Source of the DNA: CAYGBM01 sp964348225
GTDB lineage: Bacteria; Patescibacteriota; Minisyncoccia; Minisyncoccales; CG1-02-41-26
Reading direction: 5' to 3'
NCBI GenBank assembly: GCA_964348225.1
Contig: CAYGBM010000050.1
Span: 1-17,456 of the forward strand
DNA length: 17,456 bases
The notes under the pieces were generated by a model. That model made no database searches. It was not told the DNA's origin and worked only from the letters and a program-made list of their open reading frames with translations. Shown in pieces: positions 1 to 6,440 of the stretch. Every line of letters begins with the position of its first letter. Positions within the stretch are counted from its first letter, which is position 1. Made by a program: the position numbers and the translations under genes.

Positions 1-12
1 TTCTTTTCTCAA

Positions 13-79
13 AAAGGCAAGGACATTCAAGAATAAAAGGTAATAGCCTGTTCCCTATTCTTGCAATGGACTTGCCTTT
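13..79 (+). repeat. Long imperfect inverted repeat (RNA hairpin)
   Basis: The arms 14-21 and 71-78 pair fully (AAGGCAAG with CTTGCCTT). CATT at 24-27 pairs with AATG at 65-68, and CAAGAATA at 28-35 pairs with TATTCTTG at 56-63. GA at 22-23 faces GA at 69-70, which would be a tandem G-A mismatch in RNA, and C64 is a single-base bulge. A small inner hairpin (38-41 with 46-49) caps it. It lies just before a plus-strand terminator, so it is probably the 3' untranslated end or a small RNA of the transcription unit to the left. Confidence 0.6.
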
Positions 80-86
80 CTCATTT

Positions 87-112
87 TCAGGGGATGTTCC
101 CCTGATTTTTTT
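87..112 (+). terminator. Rho-independent terminator of an upstream plus-strand unit
   Basis: A perfect 8-bp stem (87-94 with 98-105, TCAGGGGA with TCCCCTGA), a 3-base loop and seven T residues (106-112). The T run is on the plus strand, so it ends transcription coming from the left edge. It abuts the stop codon of the converging minus-strand gene. On the minus strand the hairpin is followed by AAAATG and has no U run. Confidence 0.85.
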
Positions 113-3100
113 ATTCAATATCACGTACTAATCTTACATAGTGCTCTGACTCTTTGGGAGAGGTTGCTGAAATGCCAGGGTCAGGACCAAAATCCACGAG
201 CCATTGATAGTTAGTTTCAAAATAGTTGGGGGTTGATGACCATTGCAGCCTGACTTTACAGGGAATTTTGCCAGCTAAGGTTATAAGCTCTAAGACATTG
301 GGTAATCGCCAGCTGGAGTAGCCAAAATGTTCTTTTTTTGCTTCCTCTACAGCTCTTTTCCAGCTGACCCCGGTTTCTTTCCAAAATACAGGGTCTTGAT
401 AGCCAATGCCGGCAAGTTCCTTTTTAGTCCACATTAGGCCTGTGCAGAAGTCGGTTATGGTGCCATCTCCATTATCCTCTAATTCAAGATTGCAGCCGCT
501 GATGGGCAAAGCGCCCTGTATTTCAGGGCCTCTGACAGGCAAAAGATAATAGTAAGGAGAATTAGTGCCTTCATAGCTTGAAACTCCTACTTTGGCTGTT
601 GCAAAGTCAACATACCAGCCATTGTATCGAGAGATATCTCCTATGGAGGGGTCGCCTCGGTAGGTCATTCTTTGAGAAGAGGTCCAGTATCTGGCAGGGG
701 CAATATTGATAAAGGCTTGAGGCAAGGTAGGGGCTTCTTTGTTGTAGTGGATAATGCTGGCTAATTCTCTAAAGTTGGGTACTCTCCAGTCGTTGTGGCC
801 AGCAAAGCCGGTGGTGGTAGCATTTAATAGATCAATAAAATTTTGAGATTGATATTGAGTGGTGGTAGTTCCATTGTTAGCTGCAAGGCTTTCGCCGTCT
901 TTTACCCAGATCAAGCGTGTGTACAAATCAGTTATGGTGCCATTGCCATTGTCTCTGAACCCTGGGATAGGCTTTGCTTTGTCTGGGTTTGATATTGCTG
1001 AGGTGGCGTTGAATTGGTTTACTGATTTTATAGCAAAATAATAGGTTTTTTCAGGATTTAAGTTGTTGACAGTGAAGATTTCAATTTCTCTTGGCTCTTT
1101 TGGAATAATAGAGTTTTCCACACTGCTTGCATTTTCCCAGCTGATAGTGTTTGTGGCGCTTGAGCTCTCAGCTGGGACGTTTTCTAGAATTTCTTTTTCA
1201 GCGTATCTAATAAGATAGGCTTTTGCATTGACTGATCCCCAAGCCCCTAGTGAAGTCCAAATTAAGTCTATGGCTTTTCTCTGGGCTGAGGGGGCGGTCG
1301 TTAAATCTTCAATTTTTGGTAGGGGAGTAGCAAAAGGGCTGGTTGTTGTGATAGGGGAGTAGTTGAGCTGGTCAAAAGCTCTGATGGCAAAGTAGTAGAT
1401 AGTGTTGTATTCAAGATTATGAATAGTAAGGGTAGGGGCTTGCCCTGAGCCTATCGAAGGGCTGGTGGTTGAGAAAACACTAGGTATGCTGGTGGTTGCT
1501 GATTCTTCTCCAATTTCTGCTTTTGACCAGTATATAATGTAAGAGATTTGTTCTTCAGGGGTGTCAGGGTCTGTTGTTGTTGCCCAGCTCAAAAGAACAG
1601 AAGTGACAGAGTCCGGGACTCTGTTAGCTTTAAAGCTGGGGACAGGGTAGGGTGGTAAGATATTGCTCGTTTCTCCTTTGGAGTTGGTTGGGGTTAAATA
1701 TTGAGATTCAAAATCTGTTAGGTTATCGTCAGTGTCAATATATAAGCCTGAGTTATTTCTTCGCCTGGTTAGAGTTTTGTTTGGTTCTTTGGGAGCAATT
1801 GTTGCTCTGCCTTCTTTGACCATTGGTTCTTCAGAGCCGTCTGACTTTTTCCAGCCAACAGCATCAACCTTGCAATCTTGGGCCACTTCAGTGCTACTTG
1901 CTGAAGGATCGCAGGAGAAAACACTTACTGCTCCTGTGTTATTGCTTAGCTGACCACTGGTATAGGGTTCACCAGTGGTTTTGCCCAGTACCTCCCAGTC
2001 AACATCCGGGGCGCCGTCTTTCTCTGGATAGCCGAAAATACCGATAAGATAATAGGTTTTAGCCAGCAACGTGCTTGTTGGGAATTGCCAGTTTCTTTGA
2101 GGTTCTGACCAATCTTTGTTGGCTGAAAAATAAGAGAGATACCAGCTGGTCATTGAAATCGGCTCGTCTGTTGGGTTATAAAGCTCAACAAATTCTTTAT
2201 CGCTTACCTGGACTTCAGAGATGACAAGGCCTTGGGCGATCCTTAGTTCTGGTTCAGGTTCTTCGGGTAATGGTTGTTCGGCTGATGGTTGGGAGTTTTC
2301 TTTCTTTGGCGTGCCCATTATTCCATTTTCTCCTTCCCCAGAATAGGTGTGCCAAGTCAAATCTTCACTCCTCTCCATTGTTCTTCTTTGTTTTTTGCTG
2401 CCTGCTGGCCAATTTAAATCATCGCCTATATTAGCTAAAGCTTCGTCAACTAAGTTGCAGTTTGAATCAAAAAGGCGTAAAGATTCATTACTGTCGTTTA
2501 AAGCGCCTTTATAAATCAAATCAGTTGAAATATGAGGCACTGAATCATCATCTGTTCTCTCTAAAAGCAAGAAATCTTGGGGCAGGATAAGGTCGTTTTC
2601 CTGAAATAGTATCTTTATTTTTTCTTGTTTATCTAAAATCTGCCAATTATTTAATGAAACAGAAGAAGTTGAAAGGTTTTTCAATTCAAGCCATTCATCA
2701 TTAGAAGAGTTTTCACTGCCCATCCAGGCAATCTCATTGAGAATAACTGGCCACTGCGTTGGGGAAAGCAAGTCTTCTTGGGAGCACCATTCTGGTTCTT
2801 TGTCAGCATCTGGTGGTGGTGCTGAAGCTAAAGAAATTGTTCCACTGCCTCCAGCATATTGACTATCCCCTGAGCTGTTTTCTGCTTTGGGCGTGCCCCC
2901 GATATTGCTGCTTGTTTGCCAGGACAAATCAGATTTTCTTTCCATTGTTTTTTTGGTGCTGTTGCTGCCCTCAGGCCAGTTAGGCAGGGCTTCAACTTTG
3001 TCTTGAAGTTTGCAGTTAGCATCAACAAGATAAAGGGATTCGTTGCTGTTATTGAGACTGCCAGTATAAATGATATCAGCTGGAATAGGGGGTACAGAAT

Positions 3101-4874
3101 CATCATCTGTTCTTTCTAAAAGCAAAAAGCCATCAGCAGGAATAATGGTATTTTGTTCAAAGATTATCTTGATTGTTCCTTGTTTGGAAGTAGCTTGGTT
3201 AAAATCCAAAATCTGCCAGCTGGTTAAATTAACAGGGAGTTCTGAAATATTCTTTAGCTCAATCCACTCGTCGTTTGAAGATTTGCTTGTGCCCATCCAG
3301 GCAACCTCATTGAAAATAATACTTTCTCTGGCAGGTGAAGCAGTGGTTGGAACAGGGCAGAGAGCAATAGCTTGCTCAGGGATTTCTCCAGTGATTTCAG
3401 CTGGGATTTCTTCGTCCTCATCCTCATCCTCATCTTCATCTTTGTCTTTTTCATCTTCTTCAAATTCTTCTTCATCAGCCCCTTCTTCTTCCATTACAAA
3501 ATCTGACGGTCGTCCGATTTTGTAATGTTCAGGATCTATGCCTCTTTCTATTAGGAATTCTTCTGCTTGAGCTATAAGTATGTCGGCTTGTTCTGAAATT
3601 TCGTCAAACTGTTCAATGAGTTCTTCCAAGCTTTGGGTGATTTTTTCAGCTTCCTCAACAAAAGCAGTGATTACTGCTTTTTCAGGAGGGGCCAGAGGGG
3701 CTGTTGGGGCTTCAATAAGCTCTTTTGTAGCCTCTTGGGCTTTTTCTAATAATTCTATTTTTCGGGCTGTTTCTTCAATATTGCTTTCAATAGAGGCGGC
3801 TTCACCGCTTCTTATTTCGAGGTCTGGGGCTTTGGGGCTCTGAGAAATAATCCTAGCTTCTGGTTTCTCATCGCCGGTTATTTTGTCCTTTAGGGCAGAG
3901 GGGAAGAACCTTAATATACTGGTGAGGGTTGAAAGTTTTTCTTTGATAGGCTCTAGGATTTTTTCTTTAATATATTCATACTTCATTGCTGTTTCTCCCT
4001 TCCAAATGATATCGCTTTGGTCAATTTCTGGCAACTTGCTTTCAAAGTCAACTTCAACAATTGGTTTTTCTTCAGTTGTGTTCCAAACAAATCCCTGGTA
4101 TTTTGTGGTTGTTAAATGTCCTTTGATTCTTAATATAAAGGGTTCTAATTTGCCGTCGTTGTTTCGCTTTGTTTCGTTTTCCTGCCAAACATCTCTGGGC
4201 CAGCAGGTTGCCTTAGGAAAGTCAGCGCTATAAAGAGGGCTGGCAATGCTGCCTCTTGATTCCGGGGGTTCAAGGGGTTCTTTTGAGTAAAACTCAATAA
4301 CAATCTTGCCCTTGGTTGGGCTAAGAGGGTGGTAGGCAATAAGATAGGGGAAGATGGCTTTTTGGATATTCCCTTTAAAGGAGGCGAAATTGTAAGCTCC
4401 ATGACCTGTGCCTATCTTAATTTCGTTTTGCAAAAACCAGTCAATAGCGTATTTGGTGGCTTTTTCAACAGTATATTTTTCAATTAATTCTAGAACTTTT
4501 GAAATATCTCCACTGTAAATTAGGGGTATGAGCTTGAAAACGAGTTTTATAAATTTTTTAGAAAGTTCAATAAAAACTGTTTTTAGCCAATATTCAAACT
4601 GCTCACCCAAGATTGCTTGTTTTATTAAAACAACAGCCCCGATCTGTCTTGCGTAACCAGAACCAGGGCTTTTGATAGATTGATAGAATAGTTCTCGATG
4701 GGCTTCAGTAAGGGGCCATTTTCTGGCAATATCCAATATATTCTCTACCCTTTTTTTGCCAAGCGGCCAGCTTGCCCCCTCAGTTTCTTGAGCAATAGCT
4801 ATAAAAGGAAAAAGGAAAAACCCTATCAAAAGCATTGATATTAAAAAAAGAGAGAATTTTCTTGATTTCAACAT
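111..4874 (-). CDS. Secreted mosaic surface protein: coiled coil, 3 lamin-tail, 2 FN3, 2 DUF1566 domains
   Basis: 1587 residues, TAA stop at 113-111. Residues 1-29 are a signal peptide (Lys/Arg, a long hydrophobic stretch, then Ala-Ile-Ala). An N-terminal region without a recognised fold (30-340) is followed by helical, Glu-rich coiled coil (about 360-450) and a run of Asp/Glu (about 461-490). Three lamin-tail domains follow at about 513-660, 707-855 and 880-1060. The first two are close copies, sharing NEVAWMG/NEIAWMG, SSNDEW(I/L)ELKN, LLLERTDDDSVP and SNESL. Two FN3 domains lie at about 1075-1190 and 1195-1300, each with Tyr-Tyr-Phe-Ala-Ile. Two DUF1566 (Lcl C-terminal type) domains end the protein (1305-1450, 1465-1584), with DNGNGTITD/DNGDGTITD, WR(V/L)PN and YWTSS/QWSST motifs. 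No transmembrane anchor or catalytic motif is seen. The start has no strong Shine-Dalgarno. It is probably an exported adhesion or matrix protein, co-transcribed with the small gene upstream; exact function is unknown. Confidence 0.9.
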   Translation of the reverse strand: MLKSRKFSLFLISMLLIGFFLFPFIAIAQETEGASWPLGKKRVENILDIARKWPLTEAHRELFYQSIKSPGSGYARQIGAVVLIKQAILGEQFEYWLKTVFIELSKKFIKLVFKLIPLIYSGDISKVLELIEKYTVEKATKYAIDWFLQNEIKIGTGHGAYNFASFKGNIQKAIFPYLIAYHPLSPTKGKIVIEFYSKEPLEPPESRGSIASPLYSADFPKATCWPRDVWQENETKRNNDGKLEPFILRIKGHLTTTKYQGFVWNTTEEKPIVEVDFESKLPEIDQSDIIWKGETAMKYEYIKEKILEPIKEKLSTLTSILRFFPSALKDKITGDEKPEARIISQSPKAPDLEIRSGEAASIESNIEETARKIELLEKAQEATKELIEAPTAPLAPPEKAVITAFVEEAEKITQSLEELIEQFDEISEQADILIAQAEEFLIERGIDPEHYKIGRPSDFVMEEEGADEEEFEEDEKDKDEDEDEDEDEEIPAEITGEIPEQAIALCPVPTTASPARESIIFNEVAWMGTSKSSNDEWIELKNISELPVNLTSWQILDFNQATSKQGTIKIIFEQNTIIPADGFLLLERTDDDSVPPIPADIIYTGSLNNSNESLYLVDANCKLQDKVEALPNWPEGSNSTKKTMERKSDLSWQTSSNIGGTPKAENSSGDSQYAGGSGTISLASAPPPDADKEPEWCSQEDLLSPTQWPVILNEIAWMGSENSSNDEWLELKNLSTSSVSLNNWQILDKQEKIKILFQENDLILPQDFLLLERTDDDSVPHISTDLIYKGALNDSNESLRLFDSNCNLVDEALANIGDDLNWPAGSKKQRRTMERSEDLTWHTYSGEGENGIMGTPKKENSQPSAEQPLPEEPEPELRIAQGLVISEVQVSDKEFVELYNPTDEPISMTSWYLSYFSANKDWSEPQRNWQFPTSTLLAKTYYLIGIFGYPEKDGAPDVDWEVLGKTTGEPYTSGQLSNNTGAVSVFSCDPSASSTEVAQDCKVDAVGWKKSDGSEEPMVKEGRATIAPKEPNKTLTRRRNNSGLYIDTDDNLTDFESQYLTPTNSKGETSNILPPYPVPSFKANRVPDSVTSVLLSWATTTDPDTPEEQISYIIYWSKAEIGEESATTSIPSVFSTTSPSIGSGQAPTLTIHNLEYNTIYYFAIRAFDQLNYSPITTTSPFATPLPKIEDLTTAPSAQRKAIDLIWTSLGAWGSVNAKAYLIRYAEKEILENVPAESSSATNTISWENASSVENSIIPKEPREIEIFTVNNLNPEKTYYFAIKSVNQFNATSAISNPDKAKPIPGFRDNGNGTITDLYTRLIWVKDGESLAANNGTTTTQYQSQNFIDLLNATTTGFAGHNDWRVPNFRELASIIHYNKEAPTLPQAFINIAPARYWTSSQRMTYRGDPSIGDISRYNGWYVDFATAKVGVSSYEGTNSPYYYLLPVRGPEIQGALPISGCNLELEDNGDGTITDFCTGLMWTKKELAGIGYQDPVFWKETGVSWKRAVEEAKKEHFGYSSWRLPNVLELITLAGKIPCKVRLQWSSTPNYFETNYQWLVDFGPDPGISATSPKESEHYVRLVRDIE
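1440..1463 (-). repeat. Short palindromic-type element inside FN3 coding sequence
   Basis: Read on the minus strand this is AGCCCTTCGATAGGCTCAGG followed by GCA, with 5-bp ends (1442-1446 and 1458-1462) that can form a small hairpin. It encodes Ser-Pro-Ser-Ile-Gly-Ser-Gly-Gln-Ala in a loop of the first FN3 domain. From memory, motifs of the form CTTCGA(C/T)AGGCTCAGG are dispersed in many CPR and other bacterial genomes. That recognition is not verified here. Confidence 0.4.
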
Positions 4875-4875
4875 A

Positions 4876-4940
4876 TTTCTACCAACTACTAACTACAAAC
4901 TACCCCGAAGGAGTCTTCGAGAAACTTAGACCCTACGGGG
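4876..4940 (-). repeat. Intergenic hairpin plus low-complexity tract between the two minus-strand genes
   Basis: A hairpin pairs 4903-4916 (CCCCGAAGGAGTCT) with 4928-4940 (AGACCCTACGGGG) with small bulges. It swallows the TAG stop of the upstream gene. On the minus strand it is followed by a TAGTTTGTAGTTAGTAG-type tract (4876-4902) just before the next start codon. There is no U run, so it is not a standard terminator. It may be a dispersed repeat that supplied the last codons of the upstream gene, or an attenuating or mRNA-stabilising hairpin. Confidence 0.5.
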
Positions 4941-5634
4941 CAGGCAAACTAATCTCCACTTTGTTCAGAAATTCTTCCCACAAAGGAGTGCATTTTTCTT
5001 TAAAATCAGGCAGGAAGCGGGTTTCAAAATCAATGATTTTTCCTTCTGTTAGGGGAATAATTACAACAATGCTTTGCCCTAGCATTTCATATTCTGGGGT
5101 GGTGATTTGCAGGGCTTGATAACCGTTTAGCTCAATTACCGCAAAATTATAGTCATTACATTCAGAGATTCCTAAGATGTTGGCGCAGATTTCGCTGTTT
5201 TTAGGGTTTTCCTTGGCTGATTGTATTGTTTTTTCAATCTCTTTGGCTCTTTGTTCTGCTTCAGCCCCAGCAATGGTTATGCCACAGCCCTTGTTTAACA
5301 TAGTTTGCATTTCAGCATCAGGGGAGAGAAGGGTTATCCAGTATCCTGGCTCAGGAGCTTCAGTGCCTTCTACTTTTGCTGACCAGCCCTTTGGTATTTG
5401 GCAGCTTAATCCAGCTTTTTCAACAACAACATATTGTCTGTCTCCGGTTTCTTCAATTTTATAGTCGTCTTTGCTGAAAAGAGCAGGAGGGTTGGTTTCA
5501 GTAAATAGTTGCTGCTCTTTTTGAATTGTTTTTTGTATTTGAGAAGGGAGGGGACCATAGCCAAAATAAAAAAATCCTATTGCTAAAGCTCCAACCACGA
5601 TAATAATTAAAAAACCCCAGAGTTTTTTCCTCAT
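4933..5634 (-). CDS. Membrane-anchored extracytoplasmic protein, unknown function
   Basis: 233 residues. Lys/Arg at the N-terminus and one hydrophobic segment at about residues 6-27 predict a single membrane anchor or uncleaved signal, with the rest outside the cell. The outer part contains CQIPKGWSAKVEG and, near the end, a stretch of hydrophobic strands (YQALQITT, SIVVIIPL) and a helix ending FLNKVEISL. This layout recalls PsbP-like or DUF1795-like small envelope domains, but I cannot assign a family. Five Cys residues lie in the outer part. The ATG at 5634-5632 begins MRKKLWGF and follows no clear Shine-Dalgarno. The gene is 58 bases upstream of the 1587-residue surface protein gene in the same direction, so they probably form an operon. 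Its stop codon lies inside the 4903-4940 hairpin. Confidence 0.75.
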   Translation of the reverse strand: MRKKLWGFLIIIVVGALAIGFFYFGYGPLPSQIQKTIQKEQQLFTETNPPALFSKDDYKIEETGDRQYVVVEKAGLSCQIPKGWSAKVEGTEAPEPGYWITLLSPDAEMQTMLNKGCGITIAGAEAEQRAKEIEKTIQSAKENPKNSEICANILGISECNDYNFAVIELNGYQALQITTPEYEMLGQSIVVIIPLTEGKIIDFETRFLPDFKEKCTPLWEEFLNKVEISLPAP

Positions 5635-5644
5635 AATCTTGTTT

Positions 5645-5674
5645 GCTCTGCAAAAAAATCCTTTCCAGCAGAGC
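5645..5674 (-). promoter_or_regulatory. Leader hairpin upstream of the membrane protein gene
   Basis: GCTCTGC at 5645-5651 and GCAGAGC at 5668-5674 form a perfect 7-bp stem. On the minus strand the loop contains GGAAAGGA, the only Shine-Dalgarno-like string in this leader, and the stem ends 10 bases before the ATG. It could influence translation of the gene; this is inference. Confidence 0.35.
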
Positions 5675-5687
5675 TGCTTATTATTTT

Positions 5688-5716
5688 ATTTTCCTCAAAA
5701 CCTTTTGGCAGGTCAA
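5688..5716 (-). promoter_or_regulatory. Candidate sigma70 promoter for the minus-strand operon
   Basis: On the minus strand TTGACC (5716-5711), a 17-base spacer and GAAAAT (5693-5688) match the -35/-10 pattern. This places a transcript start about 45-50 bases before the ATG at 5634. It is directly downstream of the two DnaA boxes. Confidence 0.45.
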
Positions 5717-5721
5717 CTGAC

Positions 5722-5741
5722 TTATCCACAGGTGTGGAAAA
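5722..5741. promoter_or_regulatory. Pair of inverted DnaA boxes
   Basis: TTATCCACA at 5722-5730 is an exact match to the DnaA-box consensus TTATNCACA. TGTGGAAAA at 5733-5741 is TTTTCCACA on the other strand, matching the looser TTWTNCACA form. The two are two bases apart and inverted. They sit at the point where genes switch from minus to plus. I found no further box in the intergenic region, so DnaA-responsive regulation of the flanking promoters is at least as likely as a replication origin. Confidence 0.55.
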
Positions 5742-5774
5742 AGCAATGTTCTTTGGATTGCTTTTTATTTTCGC

Positions 5775-5802
5775 TTGACAGAACATTTCATAAGGTTAAA
5801 AT
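5775..5802 (+). promoter_or_regulatory. Strong sigma70 promoter of the small RNA
   Basis: Perfect TTGACA (5775-5780), a 16-base spacer, and TAAAAT (5797-5802). The predicted start, 6-7 bases downstream at about 5809, is exactly where the first RNA stem begins. Confidence 0.75.
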
Positions 5803-5808
5803 TGAAAT

Positions 5809-5959
5809 AGCTCCTCGTTTTTTTGGTTTGCGATCTGGAAAAGAAGACCAGACTTGCCCTATTGAGGAGTTTCTTTTCGGGGCATCAGTGTTTCCTCATA
5901 GTGAGGAATTTAGTTGCTTTTAAGGTTTTCAATGAACCTGTATACTGATGCCCTTTTTT
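5809..5959 (+). ncRNA. Unidentified structured small RNA, about 150 nt
   Basis: A consensus-like promoter precedes it and a U-run terminator ends it, and there is no convincing reading frame. Domain 1: AGCTCCTC (5809-5816) pairs with GAGGAGTT (5864-5871), enclosing a hairpin of TCTGG (5834-5838) with CCAGA (5848-5852) that extends through GCGA/TTGC. Domain 2: GGGCATCAGT (5880-5889) pairs with ACTGATGCCC (5944-5953). It closes a three-way junction holding TTCCTCA/TGAGGAA (5892-5898 with 5902-5908) and AGGTT/AACCT (5923-5927 with 5935-5939). I do not see the hallmarks of tmRNA, RNase P RNA, SRP RNA or 6S RNA. CUCCU in the 5' stem resembles an anti-Shine-Dalgarno sequence and is paired with GAGGAG of the same RNA. 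Function is unknown. Confidence 0.7.
5944..5959 (+). terminator. Terminator arm and U run of the small RNA
   Basis: The 3' arm ACTGATGCCC (5944-5953) pairs with 5880-5889 and is followed by six T residues (5954-5959) and more T-rich sequence. The stem encloses two smaller hairpins, which makes it an unusually branched terminator. Confidence 0.65.
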
Positions 5960-5993
5960 ATTTATTTCGTGATTTAGGTGCTTGAGAAAATGT

Positions 5994-6133
5994 CAGAGGT
6001 CGGGTCTCTCTAAATTTGTAAAAAACATTAGAAAAGCTAAAATAGAGCCCCGACCTCTGGTGAAATCCAAGTTCGTAAGCTGCGGTCTTATGCTGATTCC
6101 GTCCCAATGACAGCGAGAGGGCGTCCGTGGGAC
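5994..6133 (-). ncRNA. Second structured block in the divergent region (possible RNA or MITE-like repeat)
   Basis: Three consecutive hairpins are visible. CAGAGGTCGGG (5994-6004) pairs with CCCGACCTCTG (6049-6059) and continues as CTCTA/TAGAG (6008-6012 with 6043-6047). GTAAG (6075-6079) pairs with CTTAT (6087-6091). GTCCCA (6101-6106) pairs with TGGGAC (6128-6133), with an inner GAC/GTC stem. A minus-strand promoter candidate (TTGCAA, 16 bases, TACTAT) at 6190-6163 would start a transcript near 6156, so I assign the minus strand. The 3' end has only a short U run (ATTTTCTC). The first hairpin alone could be a miniature inverted-repeat element. Confidence 0.35.
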
Positions 6134-6162
6134 AGGGGTGTGTTGACAAACAAGCAGGGGAT

Positions 6163-6190
6163 ATAGTAGGCTTATAATTAGTTCTTGCAA
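6163..6190 (-). promoter_or_regulatory. Candidate minus-strand promoter for the second structured block
   Basis: On the minus strand TTGCAA (6190-6185), a 16-base spacer and TACTAT (6168-6163). Both hexamers are imperfect. Confidence 0.3.
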
Positions 6191-6225
6191 TTTTGTAGTT
6201 CTTTGGAAAAAACTATATTTGGCTT

Positions 6226-6256
6226 TTAAACTTTTTGCCCTGGGCAAAAAGTTTAA
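6226..6256. promoter_or_regulatory. 31-base perfect palindrome, candidate operator
   Basis: TTAAACTTTTTGCCC (6226-6240), a single T, and its exact reverse complement (6242-6256). No T run follows on either strand, so it is not an ordinary terminator. It covers the -35 element and the whole spacer of the candidate promoter at 6235-6262, the usual place for a repressor site. Confidence 0.6.
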
Positions 6257-6262
6257 TACAAT
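6235..6262 (+). promoter_or_regulatory. Candidate promoter of the 838-residue membrane protein gene
   Basis: TTGCCC (6235-6240), a 16-base spacer and TACAAT (6257-6262). A start near 6269 would give a leader of about 170 bases containing the 6274-6417 inverted repeat. Confidence 0.45.
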
Positions 6263-6273
6263 AAAAGTCTAAT

Positions 6274-6417
6274 GAATACTTTCAATTACGAAATTTTAAA
6301 ATATCAGCATCTAATAGCGTACCTATCAGCTGGTTTCAGCGTGAAGCATAGAAGCTGATTTCACGCTGATTACAACGCTGATTCACGCTGAAACTGTATT
6401 TCGTAATTCAAGGTATC
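6274..6417 (+). repeat. Nested inverted-repeat element in the leader of the next gene
   Basis: The outer arms are GAATACTTTCAATTACGAAA (from 6274) and ATTTCGTAATTCAAGGTATC (6398-6417). They pair over most of their length, perfectly through ATTACGAAAT/ATTTCGTAAT. Inside, TTTCAGCGTGAA (6334-6345) can pair either with TTTCACGCTGA (6359-6369) or with TTCACGCTGAAA (6382-6393), and CGCTGATT recurs. It ends a few bases before the AAAGGA ribosome site at 6424-6429. It may be a MITE-like insertion or a leader with two exclusive folds. Confidence 0.55.
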
Positions 6418-6440
6418 TAAGCTAAAGGAAATGTTTTTCT

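Noticed and set aside
3070..3525. Plus-strand Ser-rich frame
   Set aside because: It is the antisense of the Asp/Glu-rich segment of the 1587-residue protein; the Ser run is just complementary acidic codons.
5639..5923. Plus-strand frame across the small RNA
   Set aside because: It crosses the DnaA boxes, the promoter and the RNA stems, and its sequence looks random. A short GTG-started peptide (from 5888) is 18 bases from the only GAGGAG, too far.
6143..6178. TTGACA with TATAAT on the plus strand
   Set aside because: Both hexamers are perfect, but the spacer is 24 bases, too long for a sigma70 promoter.
5958..6247. Two overlapping minus-strand frames in the divergent region
   Set aside because: Composition is unlike the real genes here and both run through hairpins; better explained as structured non-coding sequence.
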